Program-made: the position numbers and the translations under genes
The notes under the pieces: model-generated
Database searches by the model: none
What the model was told of the DNA's origin: nothing
What the model saw: the letters and a program-made list of their open reading frames with translations, nothing else
Shown here: positions 23,665 through 31,206 of the stretch, in pieces
How the letters are laid out: every line of letters begins with the position of its first letter
How positions within the stretch are numbered: the stretch's first letter is position 1
DNA from: Bradyrhizobium sp. CCBAU 51765
Lineage (GTDB): Bacteria; Pseudomonadota; Alphaproteobacteria; Rhizobiales; Xanthobacteraceae
Direction: 5' to 3'
DNA length: 64,000 nt
Assembly (NCBI RefSeq): GCF_015291725.1
Contig: NZ_CP030038.1
Span: forward strand, 4,763,001 to 4,827,000

Positions 23665-24465
23665 CTACGCCGCCGCCTGCTCGCGCGGCTGGTAGATTGC
23701 GGTGTGCTGGCAGTGCGCGAGCGGCGTCGTGCCGTTGGCGACGACCAGCGCGTCGAGTTCGACGAAGCGGTGGCCTTTCTTCTCGTAGTTCGCGGTGACT
23801 TTTGCGCGCGCGGAGATCTCGTCACCGACGCGCGCGGCTGACAGCAGCTGCATGCGGCTGCCGACGTGAATCCAGGGCCCCAGAATGGTGTTGTCGACGA
23901 GGACGCGGTTCATGACGCGCTGGATCAGGCCGGGATGACCGAGGTCCTCGCGCGTGAAGATCGGGTCGATCTCCCTGATGTCGGCGAGATAGTCATTGGC
24001 GTCCTGCCCGGCCCAGCGTCGGGGCGTCGTGCCGAGCCATTTGCCTGTTTCGAACGTCGCGGGGCTGACCGGCTTTCGCTCGGCGACCGCGGGGACCTCG
24101 ACATAATCGCTCAAGGACACCGCAGGCGCCTTCGCCGGCAGCGAGGCCGTCCCGGTGGCGCAAAGCTCGGTGCGGCTGAACACCTCGATCGTAAGCAGGC
24201 CGTTGTGCTCGGTGGCATCAACGTCGGCGGTTTCGCCGTCATAGACCGGCTTGATGAAGCGGGCCTCGACCAGTCCGCGCGACAGGAAATCGTGTCCCCA
24301 GCGCGCGATCGGCACGTGCATCATGTAGGCGAACACGTCGACGCCGGGGACCAGTCCGCCGGAAAAGCCGAAGCGGCGTGCCACATTGTCGTCGTGCATC
24401 TTGTTTTCGGACTGCTTGGCGGTGTTGTAAGCCTCGACGCGGTAGGTTTCGAGCCGGTTCGGCAT
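23665..24465 (-). CDS. MaoC-like hotdog-fold dehydratase family protein
   Basis: A 266-residue protein with two hotdog-like halves. The N-terminal half has NKMHDDNVARRFGFSGGLVP, resembling the substrate-binding loop of MaoC-type hydratases; the second half ends GHRFVELDALVVANGTTPLA. The ATG at 24465 has AGGGA 8 bases upstream and is preferred to the ATG six bases earlier, where that site would be too close. Hydration or thioester chemistry on an acyl-CoA is likely. It is monocistronic and divergent from the DUF188 gene. Confidence 0.8.
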   Translation of the reverse strand: MPNRLETYRVEAYNTAKQSENKMHDDNVARRFGFSGGLVPGVDVFAYMMHVPIARWGHDFLSRGLVEARFIKPVYDGETADVDATEHNGLLTIEVFSRTELCATGTASLPAKAPAVSLSDYVEVPAVAERKPVSPATFETGKWLGTTPRRWAGQDANDYLADIREIDPIFTREDLGHPGLIQRVMNRVLVDNTILGPWIHVGSRMQLLSAARVGDEISARAKVTANYEKKGHRFVELDALVVANGTTPLAHCQHTAIYQPREQAAA

Positions 24466-24569
24466 GGGCATCTTCCCTGTTTTCTTGTTGTTCGGGAGCG
24501 ATCGTAGGGCCTGAGGAACCAGGGTCAATCCCCTCGCCTTTGGGGCCCGAATAGGGTACCACGCGGCGA

Positions 24570-25061
24570 ATGACTGACACCCCCACCCGCATCTATGTCG
24601 ACGCCGACGCCTGTCCGGTGAAGGACGAGATCTACCGTGTCGCGCTCCGGCACGGCGTGCCCGTGAGCGTCGTTGCCGGCAATTTCATTCGCGTGCCGCA
24701 GGACCCCTTGATCGAGCGCATCGCCGCGGGTGCCGGCATGGACGCAGCGGACGACTGGATCGCGGAGCGCGCCAGGCCCGGCGACGTCGTCGTGACGTCG
24801 GACATTCCGCTGGCGAGCCGGTGCGTGAAGGCGGGCGCCGACGTGATCGCGCCGAATGGAAAACCCTTCACCGAAGAATCGATCGGGATGACGCTGGCAG
24901 TGCGCAATCTCATGACGGATCTGCGCTCGGCCGGCGAGGTCACCGGCGGCCCGCGATCGTTCGCGCCGCGCGACCGCTCCGCCTTCCTTTCGGCGCTCGA
25001 CCAGACGCTGCGCCGGATCGCCCGCCGCCGCGCCGATGCGGCAGCAACGAGTCAGGGCTGA
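24570..25061 (+). CDS. YaiI/YqxD family protein (DUF188)
   Basis: A 163-residue protein starting TRIYVDADACPVKDEIYRVA, the family signature, with TSDIPLASRCVKAGADVIAP in the middle and GPRSFAPRDRSAF near the end. The fold is PIN-like, and the conserved Asp residues (VDADACP, TSDIPLA) suggest a possible metal site, but no function is established. It ends two bases before the start of the ABC-F gene, so the two are likely co-transcribed. Confidence 0.92.
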   Translation: MTDTPTRIYVDADACPVKDEIYRVALRHGVPVSVVAGNFIRVPQDPLIERIAAGAGMDAADDWIAERARPGDVVVTSDIPLASRCVKAGADVIAPNGKPFTEESIGMTLAVRNLMTDLRSAGEVTGGPRSFAPRDRSAFLSALDQTLRRIARRRADAAATSQG

Positions 25062-25063
25062 CC

Positions 25064-26875
25064 ATGGCGCCGCCGCTGATCCAGTTGAAAGACATCAGGC
25101 TGACCTTCGGCGGCACGCCGCTGTTGTCAGGCGTGGAGCTCAACGTCGCGCCATCCGAGCGCGTCTGCCTGATCGGCCGCAACGGCTCCGGCAAATCAAC
25201 ACTGCTCAAGATCGCAGCCGGCCTGGTCGAGCCCGACTCCGGCACGCGTTTCGTGCAGCCGGGCGCCACGGTTCGCTACCTGCCGCAGGAGCCGGACTTC
25301 GGTGACCACAAGACCACGCTCGCCTATGTCGAGTCCGGCCTCGCCCCCGGCGACGATCCTTACCAGGCGCGCTATCTGCTGGAGCAGCTCGGGCTGACCG
25401 GCAACGAGGACCCGCACAATCTCTCCGGCGGCGAGGCCCGCCGCGCGGCGCTGGCGTATGTGCTCGCGCCCTCGCCCGACATCCTGCTGCTGGACGAGCC
25501 CACCAACCATCTCGATCTCTCCACCATCGAGTGGCTGGAAAAGGAGCTGGACAGCCGCCGCAGCGCGCTGGTGATCATCAGCCACGACCGCCGCTTCCTC
25601 ACCAATCTGTCACGCTCGACCGCCTGGCTCGACCGCGGCAGGATCAAGCAGATCGATCGCGGCTTTGCCTCGTTCGAGACCTGGCGCGATGAGGTGCTGG
25701 CGGAAGAGGAGCGCGACCAGCACAAGCTCGACCGCAAGATCGTCGACGAGGAGCACTGGCTTCGCCACGGCGTCTCCGGACGGCGCAAGCGCAACGTCAA
25801 GCGGCTCGCCAATCTGCATGCCCTGCGCGACCAGCGCCGCAACTATCGCGGCACCGCCGGCAGCGCCAATCTCGCGGCGGCCGAAGCCGAGCAATCCGGC
25901 AAGCTGGTGATCGAGGCGAAGGGCATCACCAAGGCCTATGGCGAGCGCAAGATCGTCGAGAACTTTTCGACCCGCATCCAGCGTGGCGACCGGCTCGGCA
26001 TCATCGGCCCGAACGGCGCCGGCAAGACCACGCTGGTCAATCTGCTCACCGGCGGCATGCAGCCGGATTCCGGTACGATACGTCTCGGCGCCAATCTGGA
26101 GGTAGCGACGCTCGACCAGCACCGCGAAAGCCTCGATCCCAAATCGACGCTGGCGGAGGCCCTGACCGGCGGCCGCGGCGATCAAATCATGGTCGGCGGC
26201 AAGCCCAAGCACGTCGTCGGCTACATGAAGGACTTCCTGTTCGCGCAGGAGCAGCGCGGCACGCCGGTGGAGGTGCTCTCCGGCGGCGAGCGCGGCCGGC
26301 TGATGCTGGCGCGCGCACTGGCAAAGCCGTCGAACCTCCTGGTGCTGGACGAGCCGACCAACGATCTCGATCTCGAAACCCTCGACGTGCTGGAGGAGAT
26401 GCTCGGCGATTACGAAGGCACGGTGATCCTGATCAGCCATGACCGCGATTTTCTCGACCGCGTCGTCACCTCCGTGATCGCGCCCGAAGGCAACGGCAAG
26501 TGGGTCGAATATGCCGGCGGCTACAGCGACATGCTGGCGCAACGCGGCGCCGACCTGAAGCGCGAGACGGCGAAGGCGCAAGCCCCGGCGGAGAAGAAAG
26601 AGGAACGCTCCGCTGCTCCAGCTTCGGCGCCGAAGCGGAAGCTGAGCTTCAACGAGAAGCACGCGCTGGAAACGCTGCCGAAGAAGATGGAGACGTTGCA
26701 GGCAGATATTGCAAAACTGCAGCGCGTGCTCGACGATCCCGATCTCTACACTAGGGATCGCAGGAAATTCGACGACACCTCCGCCGCGATCGCCAAGGCG
26801 CATGAAGAACTGTCCTCCGCCGAAGAGCGCTGGCTCGAACTCGAAATGCTCCGCGAAGAGATTGAACAAGCTTGA
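25064..26875 (+). CDS. ABC-F family ATPase, Uup-like
   Basis: A 603-residue soluble protein with two ABC ATPase domains and no membrane helices. Walker A motifs are GRNGSGKST and GPNGAGKTT; signature and Walker B are LSGGEARRAALAY/ILLLDEPTNHLD and LSGGERGRLMLAR/LLVLDEPTNDLD. The charged C-terminal extension (about 520-603), rich in Lys, Glu and Leu, looks like the coiled coil of Uup. ABC-F proteins act on ribosomes or, for Uup, may bind branched DNA. The start at 25064 follows directly after the DUF188 stop; the longer open frame upstream overlaps that gene. Confidence 0.93.
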   Translation: MAPPLIQLKDIRLTFGGTPLLSGVELNVAPSERVCLIGRNGSGKSTLLKIAAGLVEPDSGTRFVQPGATVRYLPQEPDFGDHKTTLAYVESGLAPGDDPYQARYLLEQLGLTGNEDPHNLSGGEARRAALAYVLAPSPDILLLDEPTNHLDLSTIEWLEKELDSRRSALVIISHDRRFLTNLSRSTAWLDRGRIKQIDRGFASFETWRDEVLAEEERDQHKLDRKIVDEEHWLRHGVSGRRKRNVKRLANLHALRDQRRNYRGTAGSANLAAAEAEQSGKLVIEAKGITKAYGERKIVENFSTRIQRGDRLGIIGPNGAGKTTLVNLLTGGMQPDSGTIRLGANLEVATLDQHRESLDPKSTLAEALTGGRGDQIMVGGKPKHVVGYMKDFLFAQEQRGTPVEVLSGGERGRLMLARALAKPSNLLVLDEPTNDLDLETLDVLEEMLGDYEGTVILISHDRDFLDRVVTSVIAPEGNGKWVEYAGGYSDMLAQRGADLKRETAKAQAPAEKKEERSAAPASAPKRKLSFNEKHALETLPKKMETLQADIAKLQRVLDDPDLYTRDRRKFDDTSAAIAKAHEELSSAEERWLELEMLREEIEQA

Positions 26876-26878
26876 ATC

Positions 26879-26964
26879 GTAGGATGGGTAGAGCGCAGCG
26901 AAACCCATCGATAGCTACCCGGTTGCTGCGAATGATGGGTTTCGCTGCGCTCTACCCATCCTAC
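26879..26964. repeat. Long perfect inverted repeat, 'GATGGGT...CATCCTAC' family
   Basis: Two perfectly complementary 31-base arms (26879-26909 and 26934-26964) flank a 24-base loop, three bases after the ABC-F stop codon. Key sequence is GTAGGATGGGTAGAGCGCAG. It could form a very stable hairpin and end transcription without a T tract. Degenerate half copies are at 4700 and 5550. Confidence 0.9.
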
Positions 26965-26987
26965 AGGACCGAACATAGAGACATCAC

Positions 26988-28067
26988 ATGACCACTCCCC
27001 TCGCCGCAAAAATCGCCCGCGAATACGGCACGCCCTGCGCCGTGATCGACATGGATCGGGTCGAGCGCAACATCGCGCGCATCCAGAAGGCCTGCGACGA
27101 CGCCGGCATCGCCAACCGCCCGCACATCAAGACGCACAAGAACCCGACCATCGCCAGGATGCAGGTCGCGGCCGGCGCCAAGGGCATCACCTGCCAGAAG
27201 CTCGGCGAAGCCGAGATCATGGCCAATGCCGGCATCGACGACATCCTGATCAGCTACAATCTGCTCGGCGAAGAGAAGATGGCGCGCCTCGGCGCGCTGC
27301 AGGCGAAGGCCAACATGACGGTAGCGGCCGACAATTCGACCGTCGTCGCCGGGTTGCCCAAGGCAGCCGCAGCATCGGGCCGCCCGCTTTCGGTCGTCGT
27401 CGAATGCGACACCGGCCGCAAGCGTGCGGGTGTCGAAACGCCGGCCGAGGCGATCGCGCTGGCGCGTGAGATCGCAGCCTCCAAGGGACTCGCGTTCGCC
27501 GGCTTCATGCTGTATCCGACCGAGGCCGGCTGGGCTGAGGCACAGAAATTCTATGACGAGGCGCTGGCCGGCGCGCGCGCGCACGGGCTCGACGCCAAGA
27601 TCGTCTCGACCGGCGGCACGCCGAACCTGGTCAACATCGGCAAGCTCAAGGGCGGCACCGAGCATCGCTTCGGCACCTATATCTACAATGACCGCATGCA
27701 GGTCGCCGCCGGCGTCGCCGGCTGGGACGATTGCGCGCTGCACATCTATTCGACCGTGGTGAGCCGTGCCGCGCCCGAGCGCGGCATTCTCGACGCCGGC
27801 TCGAAGACGCTGACGTCGGATACCGGCGGCCTCGACGGCCACGGCCTGATCCTGGAGCATCCCGAGGCCAAGATCGCGAAATTCGCCGAGGAGCACGGCT
27901 TCCTCGACCTCTCCCGCAGCAACACGCGGCCGAATGTCGGCGACGTCGTCCGCATCGTGCCGAACCATGTCTGCGTCGTCGTCAACATGATGGACGAAGT
28001 GGTGATGGTGCGCGGCGAGGAGATCATCGGCACGCTGCCAGTCGCGGCGCGGGGGAAGCTGCGGTAG
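26988..28067 (+). CDS. D-threonine aldolase / D-serine dehydratase-like PLP enzyme
   Basis: A 359-residue fold-type III PLP enzyme (alanine racemase N-terminal barrel). The PLP lysine is Lys48 in RPHIKTHK. The C-terminal metal site reads His327-Val-Cys329 (PNHVCVV). Eukaryotic D-serine dehydratases and D-threo-3-hydroxyaspartate dehydratase coordinate the metal through His-x-Cys, while Alcaligenes D-threonine aldolase uses His-x-Asp, so dehydratase-type chemistry on a D-3-hydroxy amino acid is favoured. It acts in the cytoplasm and is monocistronic between two repeats. Confidence 0.88.
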   Translation: MTTPLAAKIAREYGTPCAVIDMDRVERNIARIQKACDDAGIANRPHIKTHKNPTIARMQVAAGAKGITCQKLGEAEIMANAGIDDILISYNLLGEEKMARLGALQAKANMTVAADNSTVVAGLPKAAAASGRPLSVVVECDTGRKRAGVETPAEAIALAREIAASKGLAFAGFMLYPTEAGWAEAQKFYDEALAGARAHGLDAKIVSTGGTPNLVNIGKLKGGTEHRFGTYIYNDRMQVAAGVAGWDDCALHIYSTVVSRAAPERGILDAGSKTLTSDTGGLDGHGLILEHPEAKIAKFAEEHGFLDLSRSNTRPNVGDVVRIVPNHVCVVVNMMDEVVMVRGEEIIGTLPVAARGKLR

Positions 28068-28080
28068 GGAGCACATTGCC

Positions 28081-28171
28081 GTAGGGTGGGCAAAGCGAGC
28101 GTGCCCACGACTTTCTCGCAGTGCCTGGAAAAGATGGTGGGCACGGCGCTTCGCGCCTTTGCCCACCCTAC
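28081..28171. repeat. Intergenic palindrome, 'GTAGGGTGGGCAAAG' family
   Basis: Outer arms GTAGGGTGGGCAAAG (28081-28095) and CTTTGCCCACCCTAC (28157-28171) are perfect complements; inner GTGCCCAC and GTGGGCAC form a second pair. The right arm contains the stop codon of the downstream convergent flavoprotein gene. A second copy is at 38687. Confidence 0.85.
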
Positions 28172-29409
28172 GATTTCTGCAATTGGACGACCCAGCCCAG
28201 CGCGCCCCTGCCCGCCGCAGCCCCCGTCGCGAATGACGCCTGGAGCAGGTAGCCGCCCGTTGGCGCCTCCCAATCCAGCATCTCGCCGGCGGCGAACACG
28301 CCCGGCAGCTTGCGCAGCATGAAGTGCTCGTCCAGCTCGTCGAACGTTATTCCGCCTGCCGTCGAGATCGCCCGATCGATCGGCGCTGTGCCGGTGAGCC
28401 GAACCGGGATTGCGTTGATCAGGCGCGCGAGTTCGGCCGGTGAGAACGACGCCAGCGGCCGGCCGGACGCGATGGCGGCCTCCTGCATCAGGCCGATGCC
28501 GACCGGCGACAATTGCGCCGCCTTGCGCAGGAAGTTTGCCAGCGATTGCTTGCCGCGCGTGCCCGACAGGCGCGTTGTCAGGTCTGCGACGGCAAGGTCC
28601 GGCCGCAGCGCGATCGTCAGCATCGCGTGCCCGAGATCCAGCACCGCCTCGCGCAGCTCGGCCGAGAGCGCGTAGATCGCACCGCCTTCGATGCCGCCAC
28701 GCGTGATCATCGCTTCGCCGCGCACCGTGTGCGCGCCGATCGTCAGCATCACGCCCTTGAGCGGCTGGCCCTCGAAACGGTCGCGGAACACTTTGGACCA
28801 CGCGACCATAAAGCCGGAATTGGCCGGCCGGAGCTTCGAGACGGCAATGCCCCTTGCGGCGAGAAGATCGACCCAGTCGCCGTCCGATCCGAGCCGCGGC
28901 CAGCTTGCCCCGCCAAGGGCGAGCACCACTGCCCTGGCCTCGATCGACCGTTCGCCGTCGCCGGTGCGAAACAGCAACCGGCCGTGCTCGTCCCAGCCGA
29001 TCCAGCGATGACGAAACGCAAACCGCACGCCGCCAGCATCGAGCCGCCGCAGCCAGGCGCGCAGCAAGGGCGAGGCCTTGAACGCTTTCGGAAACACCCG
29101 CCCGCTGGTGCCGACGAAGGTCGGCTCGCCCAGCGCCTCGCTCCAGGCCCGCAGCGCATCCGGCGGGAACGCCTCGATCGCCGCTTGCAGCTTCGGTGCC
29201 GCCTCGCGATAGCGCGCCATGAATTGCGTCAGCGGCTCGCTGTGGGTAAGATTGAGCCCGCCGCGGCCGGCCATCAGGAATTTGCGACCTGCGGACGGCA
29301 TGGCGTCATAGACGGTGACGCGGGCGCCGCCCTGCGCAAGTACCTCCGCCGCCGTCAGCCCGGCGGGGCCGGCGCCGATGACGGCGATGTGGTTGTCCGT
29401 TGAGGTCAT
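28168..29409 (-). CDS. TIGR03862/HI0933-like FAD-dependent flavoprotein
   Basis: A 413-residue flavoprotein with the N-terminal dinucleotide motif AVIGAGPAGLTAAEVLAQGG, the family segment GRKFLMAGRGGLNLTHSE, and the C-terminal FAD motif GVFAAGEMLDWEAPTGGYLL. Members relate to the BaiN/HI0933 family, some of which reduce flavin-linked steroid-like substrates; the substrate is unknown here. The ATG at 29409 was chosen over an upstream frame lying in repeat DNA. Its TAG stop lies inside the adjoining palindromic repeat, so the last residues (QKS) are repeat-encoded. Confidence 0.9.
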   Translation of the reverse strand: MTSTDNHIAVIGAGPAGLTAAEVLAQGGARVTVYDAMPSAGRKFLMAGRGGLNLTHSEPLTQFMARYREAAPKLQAAIEAFPPDALRAWSEALGEPTFVGTSGRVFPKAFKASPLLRAWLRRLDAGGVRFAFRHRWIGWDEHGRLLFRTGDGERSIEARAVVLALGGASWPRLGSDGDWVDLLAARGIAVSKLRPANSGFMVAWSKVFRDRFEGQPLKGVMLTIGAHTVRGEAMITRGGIEGGAIYALSAELREAVLDLGHAMLTIALRPDLAVADLTTRLSGTRGKQSLANFLRKAAQLSPVGIGLMQEAAIASGRPLASFSPAELARLINAIPVRLTGTAPIDRAISTAGGITFDELDEHFMLRKLPGVFAAGEMLDWEAPTGGYLLQASFATGAAAGRGALGWVVQLQKS

Positions 29410-29449
29410 GGTCCGAATTTTAGAGCACGCCGGTTCTACGGAACAGGTC

Positions 29450-29525
29450 GTCATGCCCGGGCTTGTCCCGGACATCCACGAGAGCCTCGCAAGAACGTCA
29501 TGGCCGGGACAAGCCCGGCCATGAC
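29450..29525. repeat. Intergenic palindrome, 'GTCATGGCCGGGCTTGTCCC' family
   Basis: Arms GTCATGCCCGGGCTTGTCCC and GGGACAAGCCCGGCCATGAC, between the SDR gene and the flavoprotein gene, both on the minus strand. Confidence 0.85.
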
Positions 29526-29578
29526 GATGAGTACGGTTCCGGGCTCGCTGCTTGCGACGCGCCGGAATGACAGTCCGG

Positions 29579-30496
29579 CTAGAGCTTGATCCCCGCTCTT
29601 GCCGCGGCCTGCGCCACGTACTTCTGCGTCTGCTCGAACGCGCCCGTCAGCGCCTTGGCCTTCGACATGTCGCTGATCTCCGCGAAATGCGCGGCGACCG
29701 CGTCCGGCGTCCATTCGGACTCCGGCAGGTTGATGCCTTCGCTCTCGAGAATCTTGATCACCGCGAAGGAGCCGGCGCCGGCGCCCATGATGGTGCGGGT
29801 CGGCGCGTCCTCGCTGAGCATGTACTCGACCGCCGGCGTGATCGCGTTCGGCTTCATCAGTTGCAGCGCCTGCGGCGGCAGCAGCTCTTCGGTCATGCGG
29901 GTCGCCGCGGTCGGCGAGATGATGTTGACGCGGATGTCGTTCTTGCGGCCCTCTTCCGCGAGCACGTTCATCAGGCCCACCATGCCGGATTTCGCCGCGC
30001 CGTAATTGGCCTGGCCGAAATTGCCGTAAAGGCCGGACGACGAGGTGGTCAGCACGATGCGGCCGTAGTTGCGGTCGCGCATGCCGGCCCAGGCCGCCTT
30101 GCAGCAATAGAAGGTGCCGACGAGATGCACGTCGAGCACCTTCTGGAAATCGGCCGCTTCCATCTTGCCGAACGACTTGTCGCGCAGGATGCCGGCATTG
30201 GCACACAGGAGATCGACGCTGCCCCATTCCTTGGTGGCGCGCTCGACCATGGCGGTGACCTGCTCGAAATTCGACACGTCCGCGCCGTCGGCCATCGCGG
30301 TGCCGCCGGCCTTGCGGATCTCCTCGACAACGGATTCGGCCGGCGACAGCGAGCCGCCGGTGCCATCGCGCGCGCCGCCGAAATCGTTGACCACGACCTT
30401 GGCGCCGCGGCTGGCCAATCCCAGCGCGTGAGCCTTGCCAAGACCATTGCCCGCGCCGGTGACGATAGCGACGCGTCCGTCGAACCTGATTGCCAT
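29579..30496 (-). CDS. SDR-family 3-hydroxyacyl-CoA dehydrogenase-like protein
   Basis: A 305-residue short-chain dehydrogenase with the cofactor motif TGAGNGLG (13-20), NAG at 100-102, catalytic Ser (TSSSG, 151-155) and Tyr165-x3-Lys169. VVVNDFGGARDGTG after the Rossmann strand is characteristic of the dehydrogenase domain of peroxisomal-type multifunctional beta-oxidation enzymes (17-beta-HSD4-like). A MaoC-type hydratase is encoded upstream, so the pair could perform successive hydration and oxidation of an enoyl-CoA. The ATG at 30496 has AAAGGAAG upstream. Confidence 0.9.
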   Translation of the reverse strand: MAIRFDGRVAIVTGAGNGLGKAHALGLASRGAKVVVNDFGGARDGTGGSLSPAESVVEEIRKAGGTAMADGADVSNFEQVTAMVERATKEWGSVDLLCANAGILRDKSFGKMEAADFQKVLDVHLVGTFYCCKAAWAGMRDRNYGRIVLTTSSSGLYGNFGQANYGAAKSGMVGLMNVLAEEGRKNDIRVNIISPTAATRMTEELLPPQALQLMKPNAITPAVEYMLSEDAPTRTIMGAGAGSFAVIKILESEGINLPESEWTPDAVAAHFAEISDMSKAKALTGAFEQTQKYVAQAAARAGIKL

Positions 30497-30511
30497 AGTG
30501 CTTCCTTTCTT

Positions 30512-30646
30512 CCTTCTCCCCTTGTGGGAGAAGGTGGCGCGCAAGCGCCGGATGAGGGGTCTGTCTCGGCAGGCGAGTCCGCGGAGAGATACCCCTCACC
30601 CGGCTTCGCGTTCCGCGAAGCCACCCTCTCCCACAGGGGGAGAGGG
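30512..30646. repeat. Intergenic palindrome, 'CCCTCTCCC...GGGAGAGGG' family
   Basis: Terminal hairpins CCTTCTCCCCTTGTGGGAG(AAGG) and CCCTCTCCCACAGGGGGAG(AGGG) flank an inverted pair around AAGCGCCGGATGAGGGGT / ACCCCTCACCCGGCTT. A second copy is at 56438. Confidence 0.8.
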
Positions 30647-30692
30647 TAAGAGCGCTCCGCGGGGGATTTGGTCAGCTTTTGAGCAGCGATAA

Positions 30693-30715
30693 ATGGCCGG
30701 GTCAAGCCCGGCCAT
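30693..30715. repeat. Single hairpin of the 'ATGGCCGGG' repeat family
   Basis: ATGGCCGGG and CCCGGCCAT separated by TCAAG, twelve bases after the MaoC gene stop codon. It is a one-hairpin version of the family at 23555, 29450 and 60612. Confidence 0.7.
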
Positions 30716-30726
30716 GGCGGGCGGAG

Positions 30727-31206
30727 TTACTCGAAATAGATCAGCCCGAGCCAATCCGCGACCAGCGCGGGCTTGTCCTCGCCTTCGATCTCGACCGTGA
30801 CGTTGGTGCGGGACTGCAACTCATTGGGCTTGCGCAGCTTGGCCTCCGTCAGCACGAAGCGGCCGCGAACGCGCTTGCCCGAGCGGACCGGGGAGATGAA
30901 GCGCAGCTTGTCAAAGCCGTAGTTCACGCCCATCGTGGTGCCCGCGATCACCGGCATCACCTCGTAGGACATGATCGACATCAGCGACATCGTCAGGAAG
31001 CCGTGCGCAATCGTCGTGCCGAACGCGGTCTCTTTCTTCGCGCGTTCCGGATCGACATGGATGAACTGGTGATCCTCGATCACGTCGGCATAGGTGTCGA
31101 TGCGGGGCTGATCGATCAGGTGCCACGAGGACACGCCGATCTCCTTGCCGACCATGGCTTGATAGGCCTGAAGCGTAATCGGCGGCTTCTTCCAGACTTC
31201 GTTCAC
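30727..31206 (-). CDS. MaoC-family (R)-specific enoyl-CoA hydratase
   Basis: A 159-residue single hotdog protein. The hydratase-2 motif is complete: Asp45 and His50 (EDHQFIHVD) with the same five-residue spacing as in PhaJ, followed by GTTIAHGFLTMSL. It hydrates trans-2-enoyl-CoA to (R)-3-hydroxyacyl-CoA. The start is GTG, placed immediately after the TAA of the acyl-CoA synthetase gene with no gap, indicating translational coupling in the branched acyl-CoA operon. Confidence 0.92.
   Translation of the reverse strand: MNEVWKKPPITLQAYQAMVGKEIGVSSWHLIDQPRIDTYADVIEDHQFIHVDPERAKKETAFGTTIAHGFLTMSLMSIMSYEVMPVIAGTTMGVNYGFDKLRFISPVRSGKRVRGRFVLTEAKLRKPNELQSRTNVTVEIEGEDKPALVADWLGLIYFE

Noticed and set aside
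24821..25063. Longer N-terminus for the ABC-F protein
   Set aside because: The extra codons overlap the DUF188 gene in another frame and are Arg-rich; the family N-terminus fits the ATG at 25064.
30512..30715. Closely spaced hairpins that could be read as a CRISPR-like array
   Set aside because: The units are inverted pairs of differing sequence, not regularly spaced direct repeats, and no cas genes are present.
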